A DNA stretch of 64,000 bases from JAPULR01 sp965238215 (GTDB lineage: Bacteria; Chloroflexota; Dehalococcoidia; Lucifugimonadales; GCA-2712585): contig OZ250180.1 in NCBI GenBank assembly GCA_965238215.1, positions 2,232,001 through 2,296,000 of the forward strand. Direction: 5' to 3'. The notes beneath the pieces are model-generated. The model did no database searches. It saw nothing but the letters and a program-made list of their open reading frames with translations, and had not been told where the DNA came from. Made by a program: the position numbers and the translations under genes. This document shows, one piece after another, positions 41,230 to 49,963 of this stretch (its first letter is position 1; each line of letters begins with the position of its first letter).

Positions 41230-41413
41230 TTGCTTGTACTCCTCATCAAGACTTTGGTTCAAGCTTACTGGTAATCATATCCGCAAGCAGCCCAGGATTC
41301 AACATCTAATGTGAGATTTACATAACATGGACGACGGTGAAGTAGTGTTACGCTGCCCGCTCTCTGGTATGATGGGGCGGACTGGCGTCTGTTTCCGAGG
41401 GGCTGGAGGACGA

Positions 41414-43018
41414 ATGAACAGGTTTTACTGGGTATGCTTGGCGCTGTTAGTGGTGGCATTCGTAATTGCGTCCTCGGCCTGCGGAGGCGACGATGAGGAG
41501 GAATCAGCGGCAGCGACTCCCGCACCGATGGCGGCACCGACGATGGCTCCCACCGCGGCTCCGGCGATGGCACAGATGATGGCGCCCACTATGGCGCCTA
41601 CTGCCGCACCTACTGCTGCCCCCGCCTCTCGGGCGGCTGACGAGAGTGAAAGCGGAGAGGGCCTAAAGGTCCAGGCGTCGATACAGGCCCAGACTCGCGT
41701 CATCATCCACACTGCCAACGTGTCCCTGGTGGTGGGTGACGTGGCCGCTTCGGTGGACCGGATCGCGGGACTGGCCGGTGCTTTGGGTGGATGGGTGGTC
41801 AGCTCGGACCGGACTTCCTTGCACAACGGCGCAATTTCCATACGAATACCCGCGCAATCGCTGGAGGATGCCCTGTCGCAGCTGGAGGGCATTGCCGTGG
41901 AGGTAGAGAGCCGCACCGTGACCAGCCAGGACGTTACAGACCAGTATGTGGACTTCCAGTCACGGCTCGTCAGTATGAGAGCCACGGAACAGAGGCTCTT
42001 GTCCTTCCTGGACAGGGCCGAAGACGTGGAAGACGCTCTGGACGTGCACGAGGAGCTGGCGGAGTTGCAGTTGCAGATCGAGGAGATACAGGGGAGGTTG
42101 AACTTCCTGGAGCAGACTTCCGCCTACTCGCTCATTGACGTAGCGCTCAAGTTGACGCCGCAGACCATCCACGTCGACGCCGGAGGGGACCTTGGGGTAA
42201 AGGTAGGCAAGACCGCCCGTTTCCGGGCGTCCTTCTTCCCGCCGGAGGGCATTGAGGAGTACCAGTTTATTTGGGATTTCGGCGATGGCACCATGGCCAG
42301 TGGCAGCGGCACCGTCTTGCGGCCCGACGGCCGGCGGGTGACGGCGACCGTCAACCACGTATACAAGGACGACCTGGACTCTCCCTACATCGTCCGCATC
42401 GATCTGTCGGGGTTTGGGGAGAGCGGCGTCGCCGAAGGGACTGACGCACTGGAGGTGGCCGTCAGCGAAGTGCCGGCCATAGAGGTATTTGCCGGCGAGG
42501 GCCAGACGGTGAAGGAAGGACAAGAGGTGGAGTACACCGCGTCGTTCCTTCGCCCCTCGGAGTTATGGGACTACACTTACAAGTGGGACTTTGGAGACGG
42601 TTCGCCCACGGTGACGGGAATGCCGGAGGAAGGCAGCACCCGTTTGCAGGTCCGCCACGTGTTTGCCGACTACCGGCCCCAGGGTTACGAGGTGGAGGTT
42701 ACGGTAACCGCAATGAGCGACGGCGGGGAGGTGACGGCCTCCAGTTCTTTCTGGGTGGAGGTTACGGAATCCAAGGGCCTGATCGTTGGGGGCTGGGCCG
42801 TTGGAGAGACGACCAAGTCGGCAGTGCGGGCCCTCTCAGCCGTGGCCCGAGGGACTGTGATGGTCCTAATCTGGTTGGCCATCTTCAGCCCGGTCATCGC
42901 GATCGTATTGGGGGTTGTGTACCTGATTAGGAGGATTGATAGGAAGAACCGTCCCGTAAGAAAGGCTGCGCCGGCCCGTGAGACCGAACCTCCAAAGACC
43001 GATGAGCCGGCCGAGTAA
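41414..43018 (+). CDS. DUF4349 lipoprotein with two PKD domains and a C-terminal membrane helix
   Basis: The 534-residue protein has a signal peptide with a lipobox ending at C23 (IASSAC), then an Ala/Pro/Thr-rich linker (about 30-75). A DUF4349 domain follows at about 95-255 (IHTANVSLVVGDVAASVDRIAGLAGALGGWV; coiled helix AEDVEDALDVHEELAELQLQIEEIQGRL). Two PKD domains carry FIWDFGDGT and YKWDFGDGS. A final hydrophobic helix (VMVLIWLAIFSPVIAIVLGVVYLI) and a basic tail end the protein. Usual DUF4349 proteins lack the PKD pair. It is a cell-surface protein of unknown function. Confidence 0.85.
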   Translation: MNRFYWVCLALLVVAFVIASSACGGDDEEESAAATPAPMAAPTMAPTAAPAMAQMMAPTMAPTAAPTAAPASRAADESESGEGLKVQASIQAQTRVIIHTANVSLVVGDVAASVDRIAGLAGALGGWVVSSDRTSLHNGAISIRIPAQSLEDALSQLEGIAVEVESRTVTSQDVTDQYVDFQSRLVSMRATEQRLLSFLDRAEDVEDALDVHEELAELQLQIEEIQGRLNFLEQTSAYSLIDVALKLTPQTIHVDAGGDLGVKVGKTARFRASFFPPEGIEEYQFIWDFGDGTMASGSGTVLRPDGRRVTATVNHVYKDDLDSPYIVRIDLSGFGESGVAEGTDALEVAVSEVPAIEVFAGEGQTVKEGQEVEYTASFLRPSELWDYTYKWDFGDGSPTVTGMPEEGSTRLQVRHVFADYRPQGYEVEVTVTAMSDGGEVTASSSFWVEVTESKGLIVGGWAVGETTKSAVRALSAVARGTVMVLIWLAIFSPVIAIVLGVVYLIRRIDRKNRPVRKAAPARETEPPKTDEPAE

Positions 43019-43115
43019 TTCCGCGGCGGGGAAATGCTCTGTATAGGTTAGCGATACCGACTCCTTCCGGTCTGACGCGGGACAAGTGGATTCAAGAACG
43101 TAGAGGAGGCGCCAA

Positions 43116-43553
43116 ATGGAAGTTTTGAGGAAACCAGCTGGCATGTATCTGGTGGGCGTGGCCACGGTTGTGGCGGTCTTCTTCATCATCAACCCGTTCC
43201 TGATAGATTCGTTGGACGTGCCCCTGATATGGACCATCTTGGACATACTGATAGTGATTGCCCTGGTCCCGGCGCTGCTCTTCAACTATATGCGCAAGAG
43301 CCAGCAGGATGGGCAGGACTCCGGCGGTTCGATAACCCGCAGCTATCTTGAAGCCAACGTAGCCTTCTTCCTGACCGCGGCGGTGGCGATTCTCTTCCTT
43401 CACAACTGGTTCTCGCAGTTGTCCGAGGGGGTGCAAAGTTCCGCAGCGAGCAATCACGTCGCCTGGACTATCTGGGCGGTAGTGGATACGATGCTGCCTC
43501 TGGTGATTGGGGCCACCGGCTGCAAAATGTGGTGCGGCGCGGGCAAGGACTAG
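43116..43553 (+). CDS. four-helix membrane protein, function unknown
   Basis: The 145-residue protein has hydrophobic segments at about 10-30, 38-58, 80-100 and 117-138, a charged loop (MRKSQQDGQDSGG) between helices 2 and 3, and a C-terminal CKMWC pair. GGAGG precedes the ATG. It lies 97 nt after the DUF4349 gene and may be co-transcribed. I do not recognise the family. Confidence 0.7.
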   Translation: MEVLRKPAGMYLVGVATVVAVFFIINPFLIDSLDVPLIWTILDILIVIALVPALLFNYMRKSQQDGQDSGGSITRSYLEANVAFFLTAAVAILFLHNWFSQLSEGVQSSAASNHVAWTIWAVVDTMLPLVIGATGCKMWCGAGKD

Positions 43554-43669
43554 GGGAGACGCACGAAAGATAGCCGTCGGGCCGTTCCGACATCGGGGTC
43601 TGACGGTGCAGTGAATCCGGTGTCTTCGTTCGTGCTGTAGTGCATAGGCGAATGCCTGGGAAAGAGAAT

Positions 43670-44410
43670 CTACAGTGGCAGGGCGCGACCCGCCTTTCGC
43701 AGTTCTCTCCGACGCTGAATCGCGTCGGGCAAGGTTTGCGTCACTAGATCCCAGAAGTCCGACGAGTGGTTTCGGACCGTGAGATGAGCTAGTTCATGGA
43801 CCACGACGTACTCCATCAGCGATGGGCGCACCATAGCAAGCCGCCAAGTGAACCGGAGGGTGCCGTCGGCGGCGCAACTACCCCAGAGGCTTCGCTGGTT
43901 GCCGATGATAACGCGGGCTTTCTTGCCCCGGCCCATGATTCGCCACCATAGATTGACGCCTTCTGCGGCCCGCTGTGCGGCGCGAACCCGATACCATTCA
44001 AGAAAGGCCCGTCGGATTTCCTCCTGCAGCGCATCGCCTTCCAAGTCTTTGGGCGCGTCGACGATAAAGCGCCAGTGATCGAAGCGCACCCTCGCCTCTC
44101 TTAAGTCCTGCTTTTCCACCACTAACCGGAGGCTGCGGCCCAGGTAGGGCATGGTCTCGCCGGTGGCGAACTTCTTGGGGGCGGGCCGCTCCTTTTGTTT
44201 ATCGAGCTGCTTCAGAATCCAGGGCGCCCGTTTGAGGAGCAGTTCCTGAACTTGCTTGTTGGGCGTGCGGAACGGAACAGCAACGCGCACGCCGTCGCTG
44301 CCCACGGAAATCTGAAGGGTCTTTCGACGCCGCTTGCTGCGCCGCAGCGTGTACCGGATGACGCCGCCTTCGTAGCGGACGCTGCCTTCGCTGAACTCAC
44401 GCCGGGGCAT
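43670..44410 (-). CDS. YgjP-like zinc metallopeptidase (DUF45)
   Basis: The 246-residue protein has the C-terminal motif VVHELAHLTVRNHSSDFW (HExxH plus a third His), preceded by SLWGSCAADGTLRFTWRLAM, both diagnostic of the YgjP/DUF45 group. The N-terminal half is a basic beta domain (IRYTLRRSKRRRKTLQISV). It is a predicted cytoplasmic metal-dependent hydrolase of unknown substrate. I see no clear SD. Confidence 0.88.
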   Translation of the reverse strand: MPRREFSEGSVRYEGGVIRYTLRRSKRRRKTLQISVGSDGVRVAVPFRTPNKQVQELLLKRAPWILKQLDKQKERPAPKKFATGETMPYLGRSLRLVVEKQDLREARVRFDHWRFIVDAPKDLEGDALQEEIRRAFLEWYRVRAAQRAAEGVNLWWRIMGRGKKARVIIGNQRSLWGSCAADGTLRFTWRLAMVRPSLMEYVVVHELAHLTVRNHSSDFWDLVTQTLPDAIQRRRELRKAGRALPL

Positions 44411-44575
44411 CGGGCTAGGGGGCAGTCTCCGTGATTTGCATGGCGTCGTCGTCAGAGGCGCAGCCCGCGCCGCAGCCCGCGAGGGATCTGCAGGTGGAAA
44501 CCAGCGAAGGGACGGACGACCAAGTTGCTTTCGAGGGTGATGACAAGGCTAGAGAACGGGGGCTTGGGCGCGGGA

Positions 44576-46468
44576 TCAGGCGCTGGCGGCCACTGCCGCA
44601 GCCTTTTGAGGAAAGTAGACGCTGAGAATCTGACGCGCGATTCCCTCGGTGTCCAGATGCAGCCGCCGCCGCTGGTCCGCCGCCGTGCCGTGCTCGACGA
44701 AGAAGTCCGGCATTCCGATGCGGTGCACCGACACGTTCTGCAGGTTGGCGGCGGCTAGGGCTTCAAGGACGGCGGAGCCGAAGCCACCGGCCAGAACGTT
44801 CTCTTCCACGGTTACGAGGCGGCCCGTGCGCTGGGCGGCGTCCATGATGAGATCTACGTCGAGAGGCTTCACAAATCGGGGATTGACCACGCCGCAGGAG
44901 ATGCCGTGTTCGGCGAGAAGGTCCGCCGCTTCCACAGCGGGGCCGGCGGCTTTGCCAAGACTGAAGATGACCACGTCGCCGCCCTCTCGCATCACGGTTC
45001 CTCTTCCCAGGGGGAGAGTGCGCAGGTTCTCGTCCATGGGAGCGCCCGTGGCCGCGCCGCGGGGAATTCGTATCGCAAAGGGGCCCTTGTGCTTGTAGGC
45101 GGTGTATATAAGATGCTGGAGTTCGTTCTCGTCCGTGGGCGCCGCCACGACTGCGTTGGGCAGGCACCTCAGGTAGGAGACGTCGAAAGCGCCGTGGTGA
45201 GTCTTGCCGTCTTCACCCACCACGCCGGCCCGGTCGGCGATTATGGTGACGGGCAGGTTCTGCAGGCAAACGTCGTGCACCACCTGGTCGAAGGCCCGCT
45301 GCAGGAAGGTGGAGTAGATGGAAACGAAGGGCTTTGCACCGGTGGCCGCCATGCCAGCAGCCATGCTGACGGCGTGCTGCTCGGCAATGCCCACGTCGTA
45401 CACCCTGTCGGGAAACTCCTGGCGGACTTCCTCCAAGCCGGTGCCTTCCAGCATTGCGGCGGAGATGCCGACCACCGAGGGGTCCTGCTTCATGAGCCGC
45501 TTCATCGTGTTCGCAAACACTTTGGAGTAGGTGGGCGCACCGGAAGTGTCGCCCAGAGGAGAGCTGGGCTGGTGGAACCGCACCGGGTCGTCTTCGGCGG
45601 GCTCGTAGCCGTGGCCCTTGTGGGTCACTACGTGCACCAGGGGGACCAGACCCGTGGGGCTTCGAGCCTGGGTCAGGGTTTCCTCCAGCTGTTTGAGGTC
45701 GTGACCGTCAACGGGGCCGAGGTACTGGAAGCCCATCTCAGTCCAGAAGGTCGTGGGCACAATGAAGCCGTCCACGCCGTCTTTGAGCCTCTTGACCAGG
45801 CGGTAGGTTACGTCCCCCATGGGCACTCGCTTTGACAGTGCCTTCATGCGCCCTATCATGGCCTGGTATTCAGGATGGGTGATGACCCGTTTGCGCCAAT
45901 TGGTCAGGAAGCCGATGTTTTCGGAAATGGACATGCCGTTGTCGTTCAGGACGACGATGAACCTTTCCGGGTTGAAGTGGACGATGTTATTGAGGGCCTC
46001 GAAGCTGGAGCCGGAGGTGAGTGCCCCGTCGCCGACCACGGCAATAGTCCACGAGTCTTCCTGCTTCTGGGCCGAGGCCTGGGCGATGCCCAAGGCGATG
46101 GAGAGACCCGTTCCGGCGTGGCCGGCGGCGAGGGTGTCGTGGGGACTCTCCATGGGTTCACCGAATCCGGAAAGTCCGCCGGCCAGGCGGATACTATGAA
46201 AGTCGTCGCGCCGTCCGGTGACAAGCTTGTGGGTGTAGCACTGGTTGGTGGTGTCCCAAACTATGCGGTCCTTGGGACTTTCGAATATGCGGTGAATGGC
46301 GAGGGTAAGCTCTACGACGCCCAGGTTGGAGGCGAGATGACCGCCGCGCTCGGTGATTACGGAGATGATGGTATCTCTGGCTTCCTGGGCCACCTGCTCC
46401 ACCTCGTGGCGGGTGAGGGGCTTCAGGTCCTGGGGAGCGTCGATGGTGTCCAGGAGACGACCGGCCAC
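44576..46468 (-). CDS. dxs: 1-deoxy-D-xylulose-5-phosphate synthase
   Basis: The 630-residue thiamine-diphosphate enzyme has HLASNLGVVELT near the N-terminus, AAGHAGTGLSIALG, the ThDP motif GDGALTSG through LNDNGMSIS, DRAGVVGEDGKTHHGAFD in the second domain, and a C-terminal transketolase-type domain. It makes DXP from pyruvate and glyceraldehyde 3-phosphate for the MEP isoprenoid route. GTG start with GAGGAGGT before it. As PdxST makes PLP here, DXP is not needed for vitamin B6. Confidence 0.96.
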   Translation of the reverse strand: MAGRLLDTIDAPQDLKPLTRHEVEQVAQEARDTIISVITERGGHLASNLGVVELTLAIHRIFESPKDRIVWDTTNQCYTHKLVTGRRDDFHSIRLAGGLSGFGEPMESPHDTLAAGHAGTGLSIALGIAQASAQKQEDSWTIAVVGDGALTSGSSFEALNNIVHFNPERFIVVLNDNGMSISENIGFLTNWRKRVITHPEYQAMIGRMKALSKRVPMGDVTYRLVKRLKDGVDGFIVPTTFWTEMGFQYLGPVDGHDLKQLEETLTQARSPTGLVPLVHVVTHKGHGYEPAEDDPVRFHQPSSPLGDTSGAPTYSKVFANTMKRLMKQDPSVVGISAAMLEGTGLEEVRQEFPDRVYDVGIAEQHAVSMAAGMAATGAKPFVSIYSTFLQRAFDQVVHDVCLQNLPVTIIADRAGVVGEDGKTHHGAFDVSYLRCLPNAVVAAPTDENELQHLIYTAYKHKGPFAIRIPRGAATGAPMDENLRTLPLGRGTVMREGGDVVIFSLGKAAGPAVEAADLLAEHGISCGVVNPRFVKPLDVDLIMDAAQRTGRLVTVEENVLAGGFGSAVLEALAAANLQNVSVHRIGMPDFFVEHGTAADQRRRLHLDTEGIARQILSVYFPQKAAAVAASA

Positions 46469-46549
46469 GGAAAACCTCCTCTTAGTAGCCCTGAGTAGAT
46501 GGTCGCAAGTAGTGTAACATGCCAGCTAACACCTAGAGTAACTAGGTAC

Positions 46550-46578
46550 AATTTAGGGGACGCTAGTCACACTGTCAA
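46550..46578 (-). promoter_or_regulatory. dxs promoter
   Basis: On the minus strand: consensus TTGACA (46578-46573), a 17-nt spacer and TAAATT (46555-46550). The leader to the GTG start is about 75 nt. The -35 box lies within one arm of the inverted repeat CAAGGGA/TCCCTTG (46576-46597). Confidence 0.7.
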
Positions 46579-46617
46579 GGGATTTTTCTTTCCCTTGGAT
46601 TCAGCTGGCACGAGACA

Positions 46618-49600
46618 TCAGGCTATCAGGGGGACGTTCAGTTCTTTCAGCAGGGCTTGGAAGCCGGACAGGTCCTGGGTTTCCACCTGCTTCAGGGCCG
46701 CTAGCTGCGCGTCCACCCGAGACTTCAGTTCCTCGAAGACCTCGTAGGCTTGACAGGTGGGAGCGAAGTCGGCGTTGGACACAACACTGGTTAGAGCCGC
46801 CAGCTTGGCGTCGAGGCCCTTGGGCGGGAGATTCATGGGGTTGGGACCGATGACACGGGTCAGGTGAGGCTCGATTTCGGCCAACTTCTCGTTGATTACC
46901 TGGGCCGCATGGGCCACCCGACTTTCGCCCTCGTTCCCCTTCGCTCTTTCGGTCCAGCCGTCTACCTGGCGGCGCAGGCCCTTCAGACTGTCTATGGCTG
47001 CGTTGGTATCCGAGACAACCTCCAGAATTCGTTTGTGTAGATCGAATTGGGCCTGCAGGTCGTCGCTGCTCGCCTCTATGCGAGGGTCTATGAGCACTTC
47101 GAAGCTCTGAGTTGCCTCCACGTCTCCCACGGTCATCTTGACCTGGTAGACGCCCGGCGGCGCGAGGGGGGGCCTTGGGGTCGGGTTCTCCAAGGGCGTG
47201 AGGCCGGACTCTTCCTTGGACTCCGGGGCGTTGGGATAGTGCATGTCCCATACGAAGCGGTTCATTCCTGTTGCCGCGGGCACTTCTTTGCCGGCGAAAC
47301 GCCTTATTTCATTGCTCTCCTCGTCCATGATGGATAGGGTCACACCACCTGTTGCCGGTTCCCCAAGATGGTAGGTAATCGCGACGCCGAAGGGGGGATT
47401 CTCGCCGCCGTCCAAGTAACGTTTCACCAGCTTGCCGGAGGCGTCGGGCTGGGCGTCGTAAGTCACTACGGCACCAGAGGCCGAATCGTAGTTCTTGCCG
47501 GGCTGGGTGGGCGAACTCCATCGCAGAGGCCGGTTTACCCGGTAGGTATCGGGGGGCCTGAAGAGATGGGCCGGAGTGTCCAGGGCTTCGTCCGACAGTT
47601 GGCGAAGGGGCGAAAGGTTGTCCAGAATCCAGAAACCCCGGCCGTGGGTGGCCAGAACGAGGTCGTCGTCCTTGACCTGCATGTCGTGAACAGCCACGGC
47701 GGGCAGGTTCAGCTGCATGGGCTGCCACGTTTCGCCGCCGTTGATGGAGACGTAGACGCCCGTTTCCGTTCCGGCGTAGAGCAGCCCCGGACGAGACGGG
47801 TCTTCCCGTATGACGCGGGCGACGTCGTTGCGGCGGATGCCGCTGGTTATCATCTGCCAACTGGCCCCGTAGTCGGTGGTCTTCAGCAGGAAGGGGCGGC
47901 GGTCGTCCAGCTTGTACCGGTGGGCCGCAACATAGACGGTTCCCGGGTCGTGGGGCGAAGGCTCGATTGTGCTGATGCAGGTCCAGCGGGGGAGGTTCTT
48001 TGGGCTAACGTCCTGCCATGTTTCTCCGCCGTCCTTTGAGAGATGAATCTGACGGTCGTCGGTGCCCGCCCACAGAACTCCCGCTTCCCGGCGCGACTCA
48101 GCGAAGGCGTAGATGACGCTGGAGTACTGGGAGGAGAGGCCGTGGGAGGTGATAAGCCCGCCCGTGATATCCTGCATCTTGCTCTCGTCCTGAGTGGTCA
48201 GGTCGGGGCTGATGGTCTCCCAGCTAGCGCCCTGGTTAGTGGACTTGAACACCCGGTTGGCTGCCGCGTAGAGGGTGTTGCCGTCGTGGGACGAAAGGGC
48301 GATGGGGTAGGTGAAGGGGAAGCGGTACTTCACGTCCTTCAGGGCGGAGCCGTACTGGTCTTCCGGCCAGACGGTGATGATGCGGGACTGGCCTGTTGAA
48401 TGGTCGTACCGTAGCATGTTTCCGCCTCCGCCGGGGGAGCTGCCTATGGCCCCGGCGATGACCACGTTGGGGTTGTCGGGCAGCACGACAATGTGGCCGC
48501 TTTCCGAGTTTCCAACGGGATAGCAGTCCTTCCAGGGGATGGCCGCTTCGAAGGTGCGGCTGGGCACGCAAACGGCGGAATTGTCCATGGGCGTTCCGTA
48601 GACGTGGTAGGGGAACTGGGTGTCCACGGCCAGGTGGAAAAAGCTGTGGGTAGGCTGGTTGTAGATAGATGACCAGGTGGCGCCGTCATTCAAGGTTATG
48701 GTCGCGCCACCGTCGTTCCCTTCGATCATGCGCCGGGGGTTGCGCGGGTCTATCCACAGGTCGTGGTGATCGCCGTGGGGCATGGCGAGGGTGTCGAATG
48801 TCTTACCGCCGTCAGTGGACTTCCACGCGGAATAGGAAAGAACATAGAGGGTTTCCTCGTCCTGGGGGTGGGCGAAGATGTGGTGATAGGATGAGGCGCT
48901 GCGGCGAAGGTCCCGCTGACCGGTGACGAGTTCCCAGCTGTCGCCGCCGTTGTCGGAGCGGAAGAGGCCGCCCGCTTCGGCTTCCACCAGGGCCCAGACT
49001 CTCTGCGGGCGGGCGGGTGAAACGGCAACGCCGATTCGACCCTTTATGCCTGAGGGAAGGCCGGCGTTGTCGGTCAACTCAACCCAGGTGTCTCCGCCGT
49101 CGGTGGACTTGAACAGCCCGCTGTCGGGGCCGCCGCTAACCTCCTCCCAGGGCTGACGCAGGAAGTCGAAGATAGAGGCATAGAGAATGCGGGGGTTGGT
49201 GGGGTCCATGGACAGGTCGATGGCGCCGGCTTTTTCGCTCTTGAACAGGACCAATTCCCAGGTTTCTCCGCCGTCCTGAGAGCGGTAGACGCCGCGCTCC
49301 GGGTTGTGGCCGAAGAGGTGCCCCTGGGCGGCCACGTAGACGACGTTGGGGTCTCTGGGGTGTATGCGGATTCTGGATATGTGGCGGGTGGCCTCCAGGC
49401 CAAGATGTTGCCACGACTGGCCGCCGTCTACTGACTTGTAGACGCCGTCGCCGTGGGAAACGTCGGGGCGGGAGCAAGCCTCGCCCGTGCCCACGTAGAT
49501 GACGTTAGGATCGGAATCGGAAACGGCTATGGCTCCCACGGGGCCGGTGTTGAGGAAGCCGTCGGAGACGCAGTACCAGTAGACGCCGCCGTCGTGGGTC

Positions 49601-49776
49601 TTCCAGACGCCGCTGCCGGAGCCGCCGAAATAGAAGACCTGCGGGTCGTACGGGTGGCCGGCGACGGCGATGGTGCGTCCGCCCCGGTGGGGGCCGATGC
49701 TGCGAAAACGGAAGGATTGGAGTAGGCCAGGATTCCAGGGGGCATGGGCCTTGATGTCCGACGGCTGGTTAGTCAA
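46618..49776 (-). CDS. sortilin/VPS10-like BNR-repeat propeller protein
   Basis: The 1052-residue protein has many Asp-box (BNR) repeats of the form S-x-D-G-G-x-T/S-W (VYKSVDGGQSW, VYRSQDGGETW, LFKSTDGGDTW, HLSKDGGETW, VSINGGETW), forming two propellers at about 20-700. From 740 a beta domain (TYHLGEPATGGVTLSIMDE) and a helical tail follow, as in the glycosyl-hydrolase-like group of bacterial sortilin relatives. These are usually secreted; here the N-terminus MTNQPSDIKAHAPWNPG has no signal peptide. TTG start with GAGAGGTG before it. Function unknown; carbohydrate or peptide binding is possible. Confidence 0.88.
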   Translation of the reverse strand: MTNQPSDIKAHAPWNPGLLQSFRFRSIGPHRGGRTIAVAGHPYDPQVFYFGGSGSGVWKTHDGGVYWYCVSDGFLNTGPVGAIAVSDSDPNVIYVGTGEACSRPDVSHGDGVYKSVDGGQSWQHLGLEATRHISRIRIHPRDPNVVYVAAQGHLFGHNPERGVYRSQDGGETWELVLFKSEKAGAIDLSMDPTNPRILYASIFDFLRQPWEEVSGGPDSGLFKSTDGGDTWVELTDNAGLPSGIKGRIGVAVSPARPQRVWALVEAEAGGLFRSDNGGDSWELVTGQRDLRRSASSYHHIFAHPQDEETLYVLSYSAWKSTDGGKTFDTLAMPHGDHHDLWIDPRNPRRMIEGNDGGATITLNDGATWSSIYNQPTHSFFHLAVDTQFPYHVYGTPMDNSAVCVPSRTFEAAIPWKDCYPVGNSESGHIVVLPDNPNVVIAGAIGSSPGGGGNMLRYDHSTGQSRIITVWPEDQYGSALKDVKYRFPFTYPIALSSHDGNTLYAAANRVFKSTNQGASWETISPDLTTQDESKMQDITGGLITSHGLSSQYSSVIYAFAESRREAGVLWAGTDDRQIHLSKDGGETWQDVSPKNLPRWTCISTIEPSPHDPGTVYVAAHRYKLDDRRPFLLKTTDYGASWQMITSGIRRNDVARVIREDPSRPGLLYAGTETGVYVSINGGETWQPMQLNLPAVAVHDMQVKDDDLVLATHGRGFWILDNLSPLRQLSDEALDTPAHLFRPPDTYRVNRPLRWSSPTQPGKNYDSASGAVVTYDAQPDASGKLVKRYLDGGENPPFGVAITYHLGEPATGGVTLSIMDEESNEIRRFAGKEVPAATGMNRFVWDMHYPNAPESKEESGLTPLENPTPRPPLAPPGVYQVKMTVGDVEATQSFEVLIDPRIEASSDDLQAQFDLHKRILEVVSDTNAAIDSLKGLRRQVDGWTERAKGNEGESRVAHAAQVINEKLAEIEPHLTRVIGPNPMNLPPKGLDAKLAALTSVVSNADFAPTCQAYEVFEELKSRVDAQLAALKQVETQDLSGFQALLKELNVPLIA

Positions 49777-49897
49777 TGGAGCACCTCTCGTGGTTTCTCA
49801 AAGGTTGGCAGAAGCTCACCGCGGCGCCGGTAAGTCGTGGCATTACGGGGCGGCTGCTCACTATGCGGCCTTGCCCGGCTGGGTGGGTTGTGCCGGA

Positions 49898-49928
49898 CGC
49901 CCCGGGGAGCTTCAAACTCCCCGGGGCG
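49898..49928 (-). terminator. strong hairpin after the solute-binding protein gene
   Basis: CGCCCCGGGGAG (49898-49909) and CTCCCCGGGGCG (49917-49928) form a perfect 12-bp stem with a 7-nt loop, 36 nt after the minus-strand stop at 49964. No U-run follows directly, so termination or mRNA-end protection is inferred. Confidence 0.6.
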
Positions 49929-49963
49929 AATTTATCGTAGTTTTTTCTATAGGTTCGGCGCGG

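Noticed and set aside
46576..46597. CAAGGGA/TCCCTTG inverted repeat as a terminator for the BNR protein gene
   Set aside because: No T-run follows on the minus strand, and the arm overlaps a consensus -35 box for dxs. Promoter use explains it better.
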